Assembly: GCA_900544865.1 (NCBI GenBank)
Contig: UQXA01000024.1
Coordinates: forward strand, 1-32,757
Reading direction: 5' to 3'
Length of the DNA stretch: 32,757 bases
DNA from: an uncultured Collinsella sp.
GTDB taxonomy: Bacteria; Actinomycetota; Coriobacteriia; Coriobacteriales; Coriobacteriaceae
Position 1 is the stretch's first letter. Every line of letters starts with the position of its first letter. The notes beneath the pieces were generated by a model that was not told the origin of the DNA, did not search any database, and worked only from the letters and a program-made list of their open reading frames with translations. Below are positions 17,176 to 24,353 of the stretch, in pieces. Both the position numbers and the translations under genes were made by a program.

Positions 17176-18429
17176 ATGGCGCAGGAACACGATCTGTTTG
17201 ATGACATTATCGAGATCAGCAAGGGTTTCGACTTTCTTAAAAACCCGCTTGGCGGCGTGACCGATGCACTCGATCCGTCGGCGCCGCAGTGGAATCCTGC
17301 CGACTACAAGGAGCGCCCGCGCGGCAACACCATTCCGTGCCTGACCTGCAAAAACGAAAAGAGCGGCTGCACCGCGTGCATGGACGTGTGCCCGGTCAAC
17401 GCCATCGAGGTCGAGGAAGACGCTATCGAGATCCTCGACTCTTGTCGCAAGTGCGGCCTGTGCGCCGCTGCCTGTCCGACCGAGGCGATCATCTCGCCGC
17501 GCCTGGCGCCCAAAAACGTCTACGACGACATTGTCTCCGCTGCTACGAGCCACGAGACCGCCTACGTCACCTGCACACGCGCCCTCAAGCGCATGCCGCG
17601 CGAAAACGAGGTCGTCGTTGCCTGCGTGGGCGATATTACGGCCGAGACCTGGTTCTCGGTACTGGCGGACTATCCCAACGTGAGCGTCTACCTGCCACTG
17701 GGCGTGTGCGATAAGTGCCGCAACACCGGTGGCGAGGACATTCTGGGCGAGGCCATTGCTACCGCCGAGGAGTGGGCGGGTACGGGCATGGGCCTGGAGG
17801 TCGACCCCAAGAGCCTCAAATGCCATAAGCGCCGCGAGTACGAGCGCAAGGAGTACATGGATAAGATTGCCCGCACCACGGGCCTGACGGTGACCAAGCT
17901 CAATCCGGCGACGGCGGCGCTGGCCTCGGTGACGCAGAAGTTGAAGGCTCACCGTCACCAGATCACGCAGCTCGAGCGCACGCTCAACACCATGTGCGGC
18001 ACCACGACGACCAAGCGTCGCCGTTCGCTCACGCATGGGCGGCAGCTGGTGCTCTCGACGCTGCAGAACCACCCCGAGCTTGCCCAGAATATGCAGGTGA
18101 GCACACCGGAATGCGATTTTGACAAGTGCACGTCGTGCGGCGAGTGCGTCAACGTGTGCCCCACGTTTGCCTGCGATTTGGTGGGAAGCGGTCGCTTTGC
18201 ACTGGAGTCCACGTATTGCCTAGGTTGCGGAGCCTGCGTCAAGGTGTGCCCCGAGCATGCGCTCAAGCTGGTCGAGCACGATGCGTCCAATCTGGTCGTT
18301 GTCGACCCCGAGGCCGAGGAAAAGGCCGCTCAGAAGGCCAAGGCCCACGAAGAGGCCCAGAAGGCCAAGGCCGAGGCAAAGGAAAAGCTCAACAAGATGC
18401 TCGATCAGGTGGAGAAGCTCGCGGACTAG
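17176..18429 (+). CDS. Ferredoxin-like protein with four 4Fe-4S motifs
   Basis: 417 residues. A first ferredoxin-like pair is near the N-terminus: C55, C58, C65, C68 and C72 (five cysteines, irregular spacing), then C90-x2-C93-x2-C96-x3-C100-P. A second pair is near the C-terminus: C318-x2-C321-x2-C324-x3-C328-P and C348-x2-C351-x2-C354-x3-C358-P. The middle (about 120-300) has extra cysteines (YVTCTR, VVACVGD, GVCDKCRN) and no recognised domain. The tail from 375 is a Lys/Ala/Glu-rich coiled coil. No signal peptide, so it is a cytoplasmic electron carrier or a redox-complex subunit; the partner is not evident. The start at 17176 follows GGGAGGGG. Confidence 0.88.
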   Translation: MAQEHDLFDDIIEISKGFDFLKNPLGGVTDALDPSAPQWNPADYKERPRGNTIPCLTCKNEKSGCTACMDVCPVNAIEVEEDAIEILDSCRKCGLCAAACPTEAIISPRLAPKNVYDDIVSAATSHETAYVTCTRALKRMPRENEVVVACVGDITAETWFSVLADYPNVSVYLPLGVCDKCRNTGGEDILGEAIATAEEWAGTGMGLEVDPKSLKCHKRREYERKEYMDKIARTTGLTVTKLNPATAALASVTQKLKAHRHQITQLERTLNTMCGTTTTKRRRSLTHGRQLVLSTLQNHPELAQNMQVSTPECDFDKCTSCGECVNVCPTFACDLVGSGRFALESTYCLGCGACVKVCPEHALKLVEHDASNLVVVDPEAEEKAAQKAKAHEEAQKAKAEAKEKLNKMLDQVEKLAD

Positions 18430-18456
18430 TCAGCGAGCTCTATCTCTGCTTCATTT

Positions 18457-18500
18457 GCGCCGCCGCGGTGTCCGGATTCGCCCGGATGCTGCGGCGGCGC
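18457..18500. terminator. Strong hairpin between the 4Fe-4S gene and ychF
   Basis: GCGCCGCCGC (18457-18466) pairs perfectly with GCGGCGGCGC (18491-18500), and TCCGG/CCGGA pairs inside. No T-run follows (TATACTTATA instead), so it is an imperfect terminator. TATACT right after it may be the -10 of ychF. Confidence 0.5.
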
Positions 18501-18543
18501 TATACTTATACGGTTTGAAGTACCTGTACCAAAAGGAGCTGTC

Positions 18544-19620
18544 GTGTCCCTTTCCATCGGTATCGTGGGCCTGCCCAACGTGGGCAAGTCGACGCTGTTC
18601 ACCGCGCTTACCAAAAAGACCGGCCTTGCCGCCAACTACCCGTTTGCCACGATCGACCCCAACGTGGGTATCGTCGACGTGCCCGATAGCCGCTTGCAAA
18701 AGCTTGCCGACATCGTTAACCCGGGTCGTATTGTGCCGGCGACGGTCGAGTTCGTCGACATCGCAGGTCTGGTGAAGGGCGCTAACGAGGGTGAGGGCCT
18801 GGGCAACCAGTTCCTGGCCAACATTCGCGAGACCGACGCCATCTGCGAGGTCGTGCGCTACTTTAAGGACCCCAACGTCATGCGTGAGGTGGGCCGCACG
18901 GGCGAGTTCGTCGATCCCGCCGGCGATGCCGACACCATCATGACCGAGCTCATCCTGGCCGACATGGGCACGCTCGAGAAGCAGCTGCCCAAGCTCGAGA
19001 AGGAGGCCAAGCGCGACAAGGAGCTCATGCCCAAGTTCGAGGTGGCCAAGCGCCTGCTTGCCTGGCTCAACGAGGGCAAGCGCGCCGCATCCATGGAGAT
19101 GACCGACGAGGAGCGTGCCGCCGCCAAGGGCCTGTTCCTGCTCACTATGAAGCCCATTCTGTACGTGGCCAACGTGGACGAGGATATGCTCAACGAGGAC
19201 CTGGCGCCCATCGATGGCGTCAAGCCGTTGCCCATCTGCGCCAAGATTGAGGCCGAGCTTTCCGAGCTCGATCCCGAGGACGCCGCCGACTACCTGGAGA
19301 GCTTGGGCCTGGAGCAGCCCGGTCTGGACGTGCTCGCGCAGGCGGCCTATAAGCTGCTCGGTCTGCAGTCGTTCTTTACGGCCGGCGAGATGGAGGTCAA
19401 GGCCTGGACGGTTCGTCAGGGCGCGACCGCCCCGCAGGCCGCCGGCGTCATCCACACCGATTTTGAGCGCGGCTTTATTAAGGCCGAGGTCATTGGCTAC
19501 GACGACTACATTGCGCTCGGCGGCGAGCAGGGCGCCAAGGCCGCCGGCAAGCTGCGTATTGAGGGCAAGGACTATGTCATGGCCGATGGCGACGTCGTGC
19601 ACTTCCGCTTTAACGTGTAA
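18544..19620 (+). CDS. ychF: Redox-regulated ATPase/GTPase YchF (Obg family)
   Basis: 358 residues, standard YchF length. The G1 motif GLPNVGKST is at 9-17, then FVDIAGLVKGANEGEGLG (G3 region) and YVANVDED at the G4 position, the unusual NxxE-type motif that gives YchF its ATP preference. A TGS domain ends the protein (APQAAGVIHTDFERGFIKAEV). It binds ribosomes and is linked to stress response and translation quality. The start is GTG at 18544, preceded by AAAAGGAG with normal spacing and matching the family N-terminus. Confidence 0.97.
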   Translation: MSLSIGIVGLPNVGKSTLFTALTKKTGLAANYPFATIDPNVGIVDVPDSRLQKLADIVNPGRIVPATVEFVDIAGLVKGANEGEGLGNQFLANIRETDAICEVVRYFKDPNVMREVGRTGEFVDPAGDADTIMTELILADMGTLEKQLPKLEKEAKRDKELMPKFEVAKRLLAWLNEGKRAASMEMTDEERAAAKGLFLLTMKPILYVANVDEDMLNEDLAPIDGVKPLPICAKIEAELSELDPEDAADYLESLGLEQPGLDVLAQAAYKLLGLQSFFTAGEMEVKAWTVRQGATAPQAAGVIHTDFERGFIKAEVIGYDDYIALGGEQGAKAAGKLRIEGKDYVMADGDVVHFRFNV

Positions 19621-19631
19621 GGACGACGCAT

Positions 19632-20015
19632 ATGTTTAAATATGGCAAAAAAGCTGGCTACATGGGTATTGCGCTGCTCGTGCTTGCGGTGATTCCGCTG
19701 GTGGTCGCAGCGTTTGTGATCCCCAACATTGGTCCCGAGGTGGCAACAAAGTTTAATGCTGCCGGCGAGGCGACGCGCTGGGGCAAGAGCTACGAGTTGC
19801 TGGCATTGCCGGTGCTCAACCTGCTGCTGAGCGTGGCGACGTACTTTACGGCGGGACGCCAGGCTAAAAACAATGATGACTCCGCCGCCATGGCGCGCAT
19901 CGTGTGCGAGCGCTACCTGCGCAACGGTTGCATCACGGGTGTGTTCCTCAACGTGGTCAACGTTTACTTTATGTACTCGGCGATTACCGGAACGGGCTTT
20001 GGCCTTGGTTTCTAG
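19632..20015 (+). CDS. Small membrane protein, DUF1648-like
   Basis: 127 residues with three hydrophobic segments at about 11-33, 55-73 and 98-120. The stretch following the first segment (PEVATKFNAAGEATRWGKS) resembles the DUF1648 motif, in which N or D precedes a G-x-x-x-R/W-x-K element, as in SdpI-type membrane proteins. It begins 11 bp after ychF with AAGGA upstream and is probably cotranscribed. Function unknown; SdpI-like immunity or signal sensing is only a guess from topology. Confidence 0.7.
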   Translation: MFKYGKKAGYMGIALLVLAVIPLVVAAFVIPNIGPEVATKFNAAGEATRWGKSYELLALPVLNLLLSVATYFTAGRQAKNNDDSAAMARIVCERYLRNGCITGVFLNVVNVYFMYSAITGTGFGLGF

Positions 20016-20024
20016 CTTGTCCTT

Positions 20025-20414
20025 TTAGGCAACGAGCCTGCACATATATTCAATGGCTGCTGCGAGGCCGCCGCTCGATCGTGGTTTAAAGACCATGTCG
20101 GCGGCGGTCTCGTTTTCGTATCCGGCACCGCGAAGGGCGAGTGCGATGCCGGCTTCCAGGAGAAGGGGCAGACCGCGTTGGCTGGTTGCGATTACGGCAG
20201 CCTGATTGAGCGAGCAGCTGTGCGCTTGGCATTGGATGGCAAGTTCACCTTGCGCCGGGCAAGGGACCAGAACGGCGGCGACGCGACTTGATAGCAATGC
20301 AAATGCTGTGCGCTCATCGGGCGAAAGGCATTCTGCTTCAACGACGACGAGCTTGGGCGGTGCGCTGTTTGTGCGAAGCGTGGCTCGGTACATGCGGACC
20401 GAAGAACCCGACAT
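20025..20414 (-). CDS. Hypothetical protein divergent from an XRE regulator
   Basis: 129 residues from the ATG at 20414, which has an excellent Shine-Dalgarno (AGGAG); the longer frame from 20438 starts inside the palindromic operator. No signal peptide or membrane segment. It has a mixed alpha/beta composition with several Cys residues (VPCPAQ, QCQAHSCS) and a C-terminal GGLAAAIEYMCRL. I do not recognise the family. The shared operator suggests it is the target or partner of the neighbouring regulator. It ends nine bases past the convergent DUF1648-like gene. Confidence 0.65.
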   Translation of the reverse strand: MSGSSVRMYRATLRTNSAPPKLVVVEAECLSPDERTAFALLSSRVAAVLVPCPAQGELAIQCQAHSCSLNQAAVIATSQRGLPLLLEAGIALALRGAGYENETAADMVFKPRSSGGLAAAIEYMCRLVA

Positions 20415-20437
20415 AGAAAACTCCTGTGTATTCGGCA

Positions 20438-20461
20438 AAACGTAAACTATAGTTTACGTTT
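20438..20461. promoter_or_regulatory. Perfect 24-bp palindromic operator of the divergent pair
   Basis: AAACGTAAACTA (20438-20449) is followed immediately by its exact reverse complement (20450-20461). The centre ACTATAGT gives TATAGT, a good -10 hexamer, on both strands, so a regulator bound here would block both divergent promoters. The adjacent XRE protein is the obvious ligand (autoregulation). Confidence 0.8.
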
Positions 20462-20490
20462 ATGTTCGGCTCCATTTCAAACTCGGCTGC

Positions 20491-20709
20491 ATGGACGAAC
20501 GTGCGAAACAGATTCTTGGCAGGCGGGTCGAAGAGACACGCAGGGACCTTGGTATCTCCAAGGTTGATTTTTGTGTGGCGACAGGAATCAGCCGACCCTA
20601 CCTCGACCGAATCGAAGATGGGACGGCAAATTTCACGCTCAAGGTTCTATTTAAGATCGCGCCCGCACTCGGCATGACGGTGTCAGAGCTTCTCGAGGGT
20701 ATCGAATAG
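20491..20709 (+). CDS. XRE-family helix-turn-helix regulator
   Basis: 72 residues, nearly all one HTH_XRE (Cro/cI-type) domain. Recognition helices are around ISKVDFCVATGISRPYLDRIED, with the typical end LKVLFKIAPALGMTVSELLEG. No effector domain is present. The Shine-Dalgarno is poor and the leader short (about 30 nt from the palindrome), so translation may be weak. The divergent arrangement with the 129-residue gene and the shared operator suggest a repressor controlling both. It resembles antitoxin-type regulators in size, but the partner does not look like a known toxin. Confidence 0.88.
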   Translation: MDERAKQILGRRVEETRRDLGISKVDFCVATGISRPYLDRIEDGTANFTLKVLFKIAPALGMTVSELLEGIE

Positions 20710-20731
20710 GGGATACCCGTCGAAAACTGAA

Positions 20732-21745
20732 TTACACCATCGGGATACGGTCGTGGTTGACTTGGCTGTAGAACAGGCGCTGAATCTCGGCCGCATCACG
20801 CGACTGGCCGAGCGCCCACATGGTTTTGGCCACGAGCGTCTCGGTGGTCATGTCGTCGCCGCGCAAAATACCCGGATGATCGGCGTAAGCTCGGCCGACC
20901 TCATAAACGCCCAGATCGAGGCCCTCCTCGGGGACCTGCGTGGTCATAACGACAGTACGGCCCGAATCGACCCAGCGGAAAATCGTCTCCTGGAATGACT
21001 CGCCGGACTCGCCAAACTCGGGAATACCGCCAATGCCAAAGGTCTCAAGAATTACAGCATCGTAGCTATCGGCAAGGGCGTCCAGGATACCCGGGTTCAC
21101 GCCGGGTGTAAGCTTGAGGACAAACACGCGCGGGTCAATACTGTCGTAGAAACGAACCGGGCTCTCATTCTGATGAGTCCCGTGAAGCCCGTTGCGCACA
21201 ATGCGGTCGTTGCGGATATAGGCAATGGGCGGATAGTTGACGCTAATGAACGCGTTAAAGCTCATGGTGCGCTGCTTGCGGGCGCGCGTGCCGGCAATGG
21301 CAACGCCGCCAAACACAATCGACACATCGTGCGAATGCTCGTCGAGTGCATAGAGCAGGCTCTGGTACAGGTTGAGTTTGGCGTCGGTAAAGGGATTGCC
21401 CATGGGCTTTTGCGAGCCGGTGAGCACGATGGGCTTGGGGCTGTCCTGAATCAGGTAGGAAAGCGCTGCCGCGGTGTAGCTCATGGTGTCAGTGCCGTGC
21501 AGAATCACGAAGCCGTCGTGGTCGGCATAACCCTCGACGATGACGTCGCGGATACGCATCCAGTCGCTCGGGCGCATGTTGGTGCTGTCGATGTTCATGG
21601 GCTGCACGACGTCGAGCTCGCAGAGCCCCGAGATCTCGGGGACGCTCTGGGCGAGCTCCTCACCGGTCAGGGCGGGGGAGAGGCCGTTGCCGTCCTCGGT
21701 CGATGCGATGGTGCCGCCCGTGGCGATGAGAAGGATGCGCTTCAT
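20732..21745 (-). CDS. ansA: L-asparaginase, type I (cytoplasmic)
   Basis: 337 residues. It hydrolyses asparagine to aspartate and ammonia. It has the two asparaginase active-site signatures: IATGGTIAS (7-15, nucleophilic Thr) and DGFVILHGTDTMSYTAAAL (Thr-Asp pair). The C-terminal half has ILETFGIGGIPEF, typical of the family. There is no signal peptide, which fits the cytoplasmic type I. The start at 21745 has AGGA upstream; the ORF's 24 extra residues read through a non-coding leader. Convergent with the XRE gene, with only 22 bp between and no visible terminator. Confidence 0.95.
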   Translation of the reverse strand: MKRILLIATGGTIASTEDGNGLSPALTGEELAQSVPEISGLCELDVVQPMNIDSTNMRPSDWMRIRDVIVEGYADHDGFVILHGTDTMSYTAAALSYLIQDSPKPIVLTGSQKPMGNPFTDAKLNLYQSLLYALDEHSHDVSIVFGGVAIAGTRARKQRTMSFNAFISVNYPPIAYIRNDRIVRNGLHGTHQNESPVRFYDSIDPRVFVLKLTPGVNPGILDALADSYDAVILETFGIGGIPEFGESGESFQETIFRWVDSGRTVVMTTQVPEEGLDLGVYEVGRAYADHPGILRGDDMTTETLVAKTMWALGQSRDAAEIQRLFYSQVNHDRIPMV

Positions 21746-21819
21746 GCTGGTATTCCTATCGTATTTGCCGCCGCAGAGGCGGAGTCGTTCGGCAGTATTG
21801 TGGCACAGGGCGTCCAATG

Positions 21820-21852
21820 TTCAAACGTATTACATCATCTGTAACGTTTGAA
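21820..21852. promoter_or_regulatory. Dyad upstream of ansA
   Basis: TTCAAACGT (21820-21828) pairs with ACGTTTGAA (21844-21852); with a small bulge, TTAC/GTAA can extend an alternative stem. On the minus strand TTGAAC at the edge of the dyad, with AATACT 19 bases on, could be the ansA promoter, so a protein bound here would cover the -35. Confidence 0.5.
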
Positions 21853-22012
21853 AACACTTCAATTGCCGTCAAATAGGGGCCCAGGTCGTGCGTTTGCCGT
21901 GCGCTGATGGCCGCGAGGGGCGAGAAACCCCATATAACGTGTACACTATGGAGGTTATTTTCGTTCATTCACGCGGGTGGGCACCGGCTCCCCGCCAACA
22001 AGAGGGGGAACC

Positions 22013-23611
22013 ATGGATCAAAAGGCTTCCGCAAAGGTCCTCGTACTCGACTTTGGTGCGCAGTACGGTCAGCTCATTGCCCGTCGCGTCCGCGACCTCA
22101 ACGTGTATTCCGAGATCGTCCCCTGCGACATCTCGGCCGACGAGATTCGCGAGATGAACGCCTCTGCGCTCATCCTTTCTGGCGGCCCGGCCTCCGTGTA
22201 CGCCGAGGACGCTCCGTCCATCGATCCCGCCATCTTTGACCTGGGCCTTCCCGTCCTGGGCTTTTGCTACGGCCATCAGATCACGGCCGTGACGCTCGGC
22301 GGCAAGGTCGGCCACTCCGAGGTGGGCGAGTACGGCCGCGCCACCATCACGCGCACGGCCGGCGCCAAGCTCTTTAACTCCACGCCCATGGAGCAGACTG
22401 TGTGGATGAGCCATCGCGACGCCGTTTCCGAGGTGCCCGAGGGCTTTACCGTTACCGCCAGCACCGACGTGTGCCCGGTCGCTGCGATGGAGTGCGTTGA
22501 GCGCAAGATTTTCACCACTCAGTTCCACCCCGAGGTCAAGCACTCCGAGTACGGTCAGCAGCTGCTGAGCAACTTCCTGTTTGAGATCTGCGGCCTGGAG
22601 CCCAACTGGAGCATGGACAACCTGGTCGAGACCATGACGGCCGAGTTCCGCGAGAAGGTCGGCAACGACCGCGTGATTCTGGCCCTGTCCGGCGGCGTCG
22701 ACTCCTCCGTCGTGGCTGCGCTGGGTGCTCGTGCCGTAGGTAAGCAGATGACCTGCGTGTTCATCAACCACGGCCTGCTGCGCAAGGGCGAGCCCGAGCA
22801 GGTGGAGGAGGTCTTCACCAAGCAGTTTGACGTCGACTTTATCCACGCCCACGCCGAGGACCGTTATGCCGAGCTTCTGGCCGGCGTGACCGAGCCCGAG
22901 GAGAAGCGCCGCATCATCGGTACGCAGTTCTGGAAAGAGTTCTTTGCCGTGGCGCAGCAGCTCGAGACCGACGGCAAGCCGGTCAAGTACCTGGCTCAGG
23001 GCACCATCTACCCCGACATCATCGAGTCCGGCGCTCGCAAGACGGGCGGTAAGACGGCCACCATCAAGAGCCATCACAACCTGATCCCGTTCCCCGAGGG
23101 CGTGCACTTCGACCTCATCGAGCCGCTCGATCACTTCTTTAAGGACGAGGTCCGCGCGCTTGGTCTGGCGCTGGGCCTGCCGGCTCACATCGTGTTCCGT
23201 CAGCCCTTCCCGGGCCCGGGTCTGGCCATCCGCATCATCGGTGCGGTCGACAAGGAGAAGCTCGAGATTCTCAAGAACGCCGACGCTATCGTGCGCGAGG
23301 AGCTCGACGCCTACAACCAGCGTCTGTTTGAGCAGACCGGCGAGCGCAACTCCGAGCACAGCTGCTGGCAGTACTTTGCGGTCCTGCCCGACATTAAGTC
23401 CGTCGGCGTTATGGGCGACGAGCGCACCTACCAGCGCCCGATCATCCTGCGCGCCGTCGAGTCCAGCGATGCCATGACCGCCGACTGGGCCAAGCTGCCC
23501 TACGACGTGCTGGCCCGCATTTCCGGCCGCATCGTTGCCGAGGTTCCCGGCGCCAACCGCGTGTGCTACGACATCACGTCCAAGCCGCCCGCGACCATCG
23601 AGTGGGAATAA
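22013..23611 (+). CDS. guaA: GMP synthase (glutamine-hydrolysing)
   Basis: 532 residues, standard GuaA. It converts XMP to GMP with ATP and glutamine. The N-terminal class I glutaminase has C85 (GFCYGHQ), H172 and E174 (FHPEV). The PP-loop ATP pyrophosphatase motif LSGGVDSS is at 225-232. The C-terminal dimerisation/XMP domain ends with the family hallmark ITSKPPATIEWE. The start at 22013 follows AGAGGGGG; an in-frame ATG at 21977 would add 12 unlike residues. No guanine riboswitch was seen in the 21853-22012 leader. A terminator follows, so likely monocistronic. Confidence 0.97.
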   Translation: MDQKASAKVLVLDFGAQYGQLIARRVRDLNVYSEIVPCDISADEIREMNASALILSGGPASVYAEDAPSIDPAIFDLGLPVLGFCYGHQITAVTLGGKVGHSEVGEYGRATITRTAGAKLFNSTPMEQTVWMSHRDAVSEVPEGFTVTASTDVCPVAAMECVERKIFTTQFHPEVKHSEYGQQLLSNFLFEICGLEPNWSMDNLVETMTAEFREKVGNDRVILALSGGVDSSVVAALGARAVGKQMTCVFINHGLLRKGEPEQVEEVFTKQFDVDFIHAHAEDRYAELLAGVTEPEEKRRIIGTQFWKEFFAVAQQLETDGKPVKYLAQGTIYPDIIESGARKTGGKTATIKSHHNLIPFPEGVHFDLIEPLDHFFKDEVRALGLALGLPAHIVFRQPFPGPGLAIRIIGAVDKEKLEILKNADAIVREELDAYNQRLFEQTGERNSEHSCWQYFAVLPDIKSVGVMGDERTYQRPIILRAVESSDAMTADWAKLPYDVLARISGRIVAEVPGANRVCYDITSKPPATIEWE

Positions 23612-23629
23612 ACGATATTCGTTGATTTC

Positions 23630-23672
23630 AAGCCTCTGACCTGCGAAAACAGGTCGGGGGCTTCTTATTTTG
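23630..23672 (+). terminator. Terminator of guaA
   Basis: AAGCCTCTGACCTG pairs with CAGGTCGGGGGCTT (14 bp including two G-T pairs) around CGAAAA, followed by TCTTATTTT. Confidence 0.9.
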
Positions 23673-23705
23673 CAACCTCTGTGCAACCTTTGCGGTTTCG
23701 CGCCC

Positions 23706-23734
23706 CGTGAACAGGGGATGTAGCACTGTTCACG
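23706..23734. other. Inverted repeat in the guaA-regulator gap
   Basis: CGTGAACAG (23706-23714) and CTGTTCACG (23726-23734) pair perfectly with an 11-nt loop. Just before it, TGCAACCT occurs twice (about 23671 and 23682). It could be a recombination or attachment remnant, or a regulator site. Confidence 0.4.
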
Positions 23735-23868
23735 TCTGGGCCCATGTCGGCACCGATCAATGCCCGCGCTGCTTCTGCTTGCGCTTCAGCTTCCGCTGCT
23801 CGAAGCACGTCGCCCGGGGTTCCTCGCCAGAGGAGAACTGACCGTTCCTTGCGAAACCGCGAGACCAG

Positions 23869-24060
23869 CTATATCCGCTTGCTGCGGGCTTGCTTGAGCC
23901 AGTTCCTCTTGAAAGAGCCTATACCTCCGAAGAACTTGTTGTACGTCTCACCGTTCTCCTTGGCCTCGCACTTGACCAAGGCAAGTTCGATAGTGCAGAG
24001 GTAATCCGCCGCTTGCTCGAGGCGGTAGTCGGTCATCGAGGTCTTGCGGCGTCGGACGAC
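23869..24060 (-). pseudogene. Possible gene remnant, minus strand
   Basis: The minus frame ending at 23869 reads as ordinary coding sequence over its last ~60 codons: MTDYRLEQAADYL, then VKCEAKENGETYN and the basic end LKQARSKRI. Third positions are GC-rich and AAG/GAG/TAC/TTC codons are favoured. The internal ATG at 24036 has no Shine-Dalgarno, and upstream the reading weakens, so it looks like the tail of a decayed gene. I do not recognise the family; a mobile-element origin is a guess. Confidence 0.35.
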
Positions 24061-24069
24061 CCCTTTTGA

Positions 24070-24225
24070 GAGGACCTTGCCCACCGAGTCGTCTCGCCCG
24101 CGGAACAGAAGGAGCGCATCCTCGCGACCTTCGGCGACCTGTGCTGCGAGATGGAGGGCTGCACCATCGCGCAGGGCCCTTTCCAAAGCGAAGTGTCGAG
24201 CCGAAGTGTTGAGCGTCGGCCCTGA
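24070..24225 (+). pseudogene. Possible gene remnant, plus strand
   Basis: From just after a TGA at 24067 to the TGA at 24223 the plus strand reads RVVSPAEQKERILATFGD followed by LCCEMEGCTIAQGPF, with very GC-rich third positions. There is no start codon or ribosome binding site at its beginning. It looks like a short surviving piece of a coding region; the family is not recognised. Confidence 0.3.
24189..24214 (+). repeat. Tandem 13-bp direct repeat upstream of the regulator gene
   Basis: CGAAGTGTCGAGC (24189-24201) and CGAAGTGTTGAGC (24202-24214) are adjacent and differ at one base. They lie about 140 bp before the regulator start and could be binding sites, or chance within decayed sequence. 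Confidence 0.4.
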
Positions 24226-24353
24226 ATGTTCAATGACCGTTGTTTTCTGTCCCTCAAGTGGTGGACTTTTCCTCGGAGCTGTTGATTCCCCCACGCGCCC
24301 CCTTCCGTTCTCTGTTCTCCCCTTATACTCCTTGTACGAGGAGGTAAGAAGTC

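Noticed and set aside
21965..23686. 573-codon minus-strand open frame opposite guaA
   Set aside because: Antisense shadow of guaA; no ribosome binding site or family motifs.
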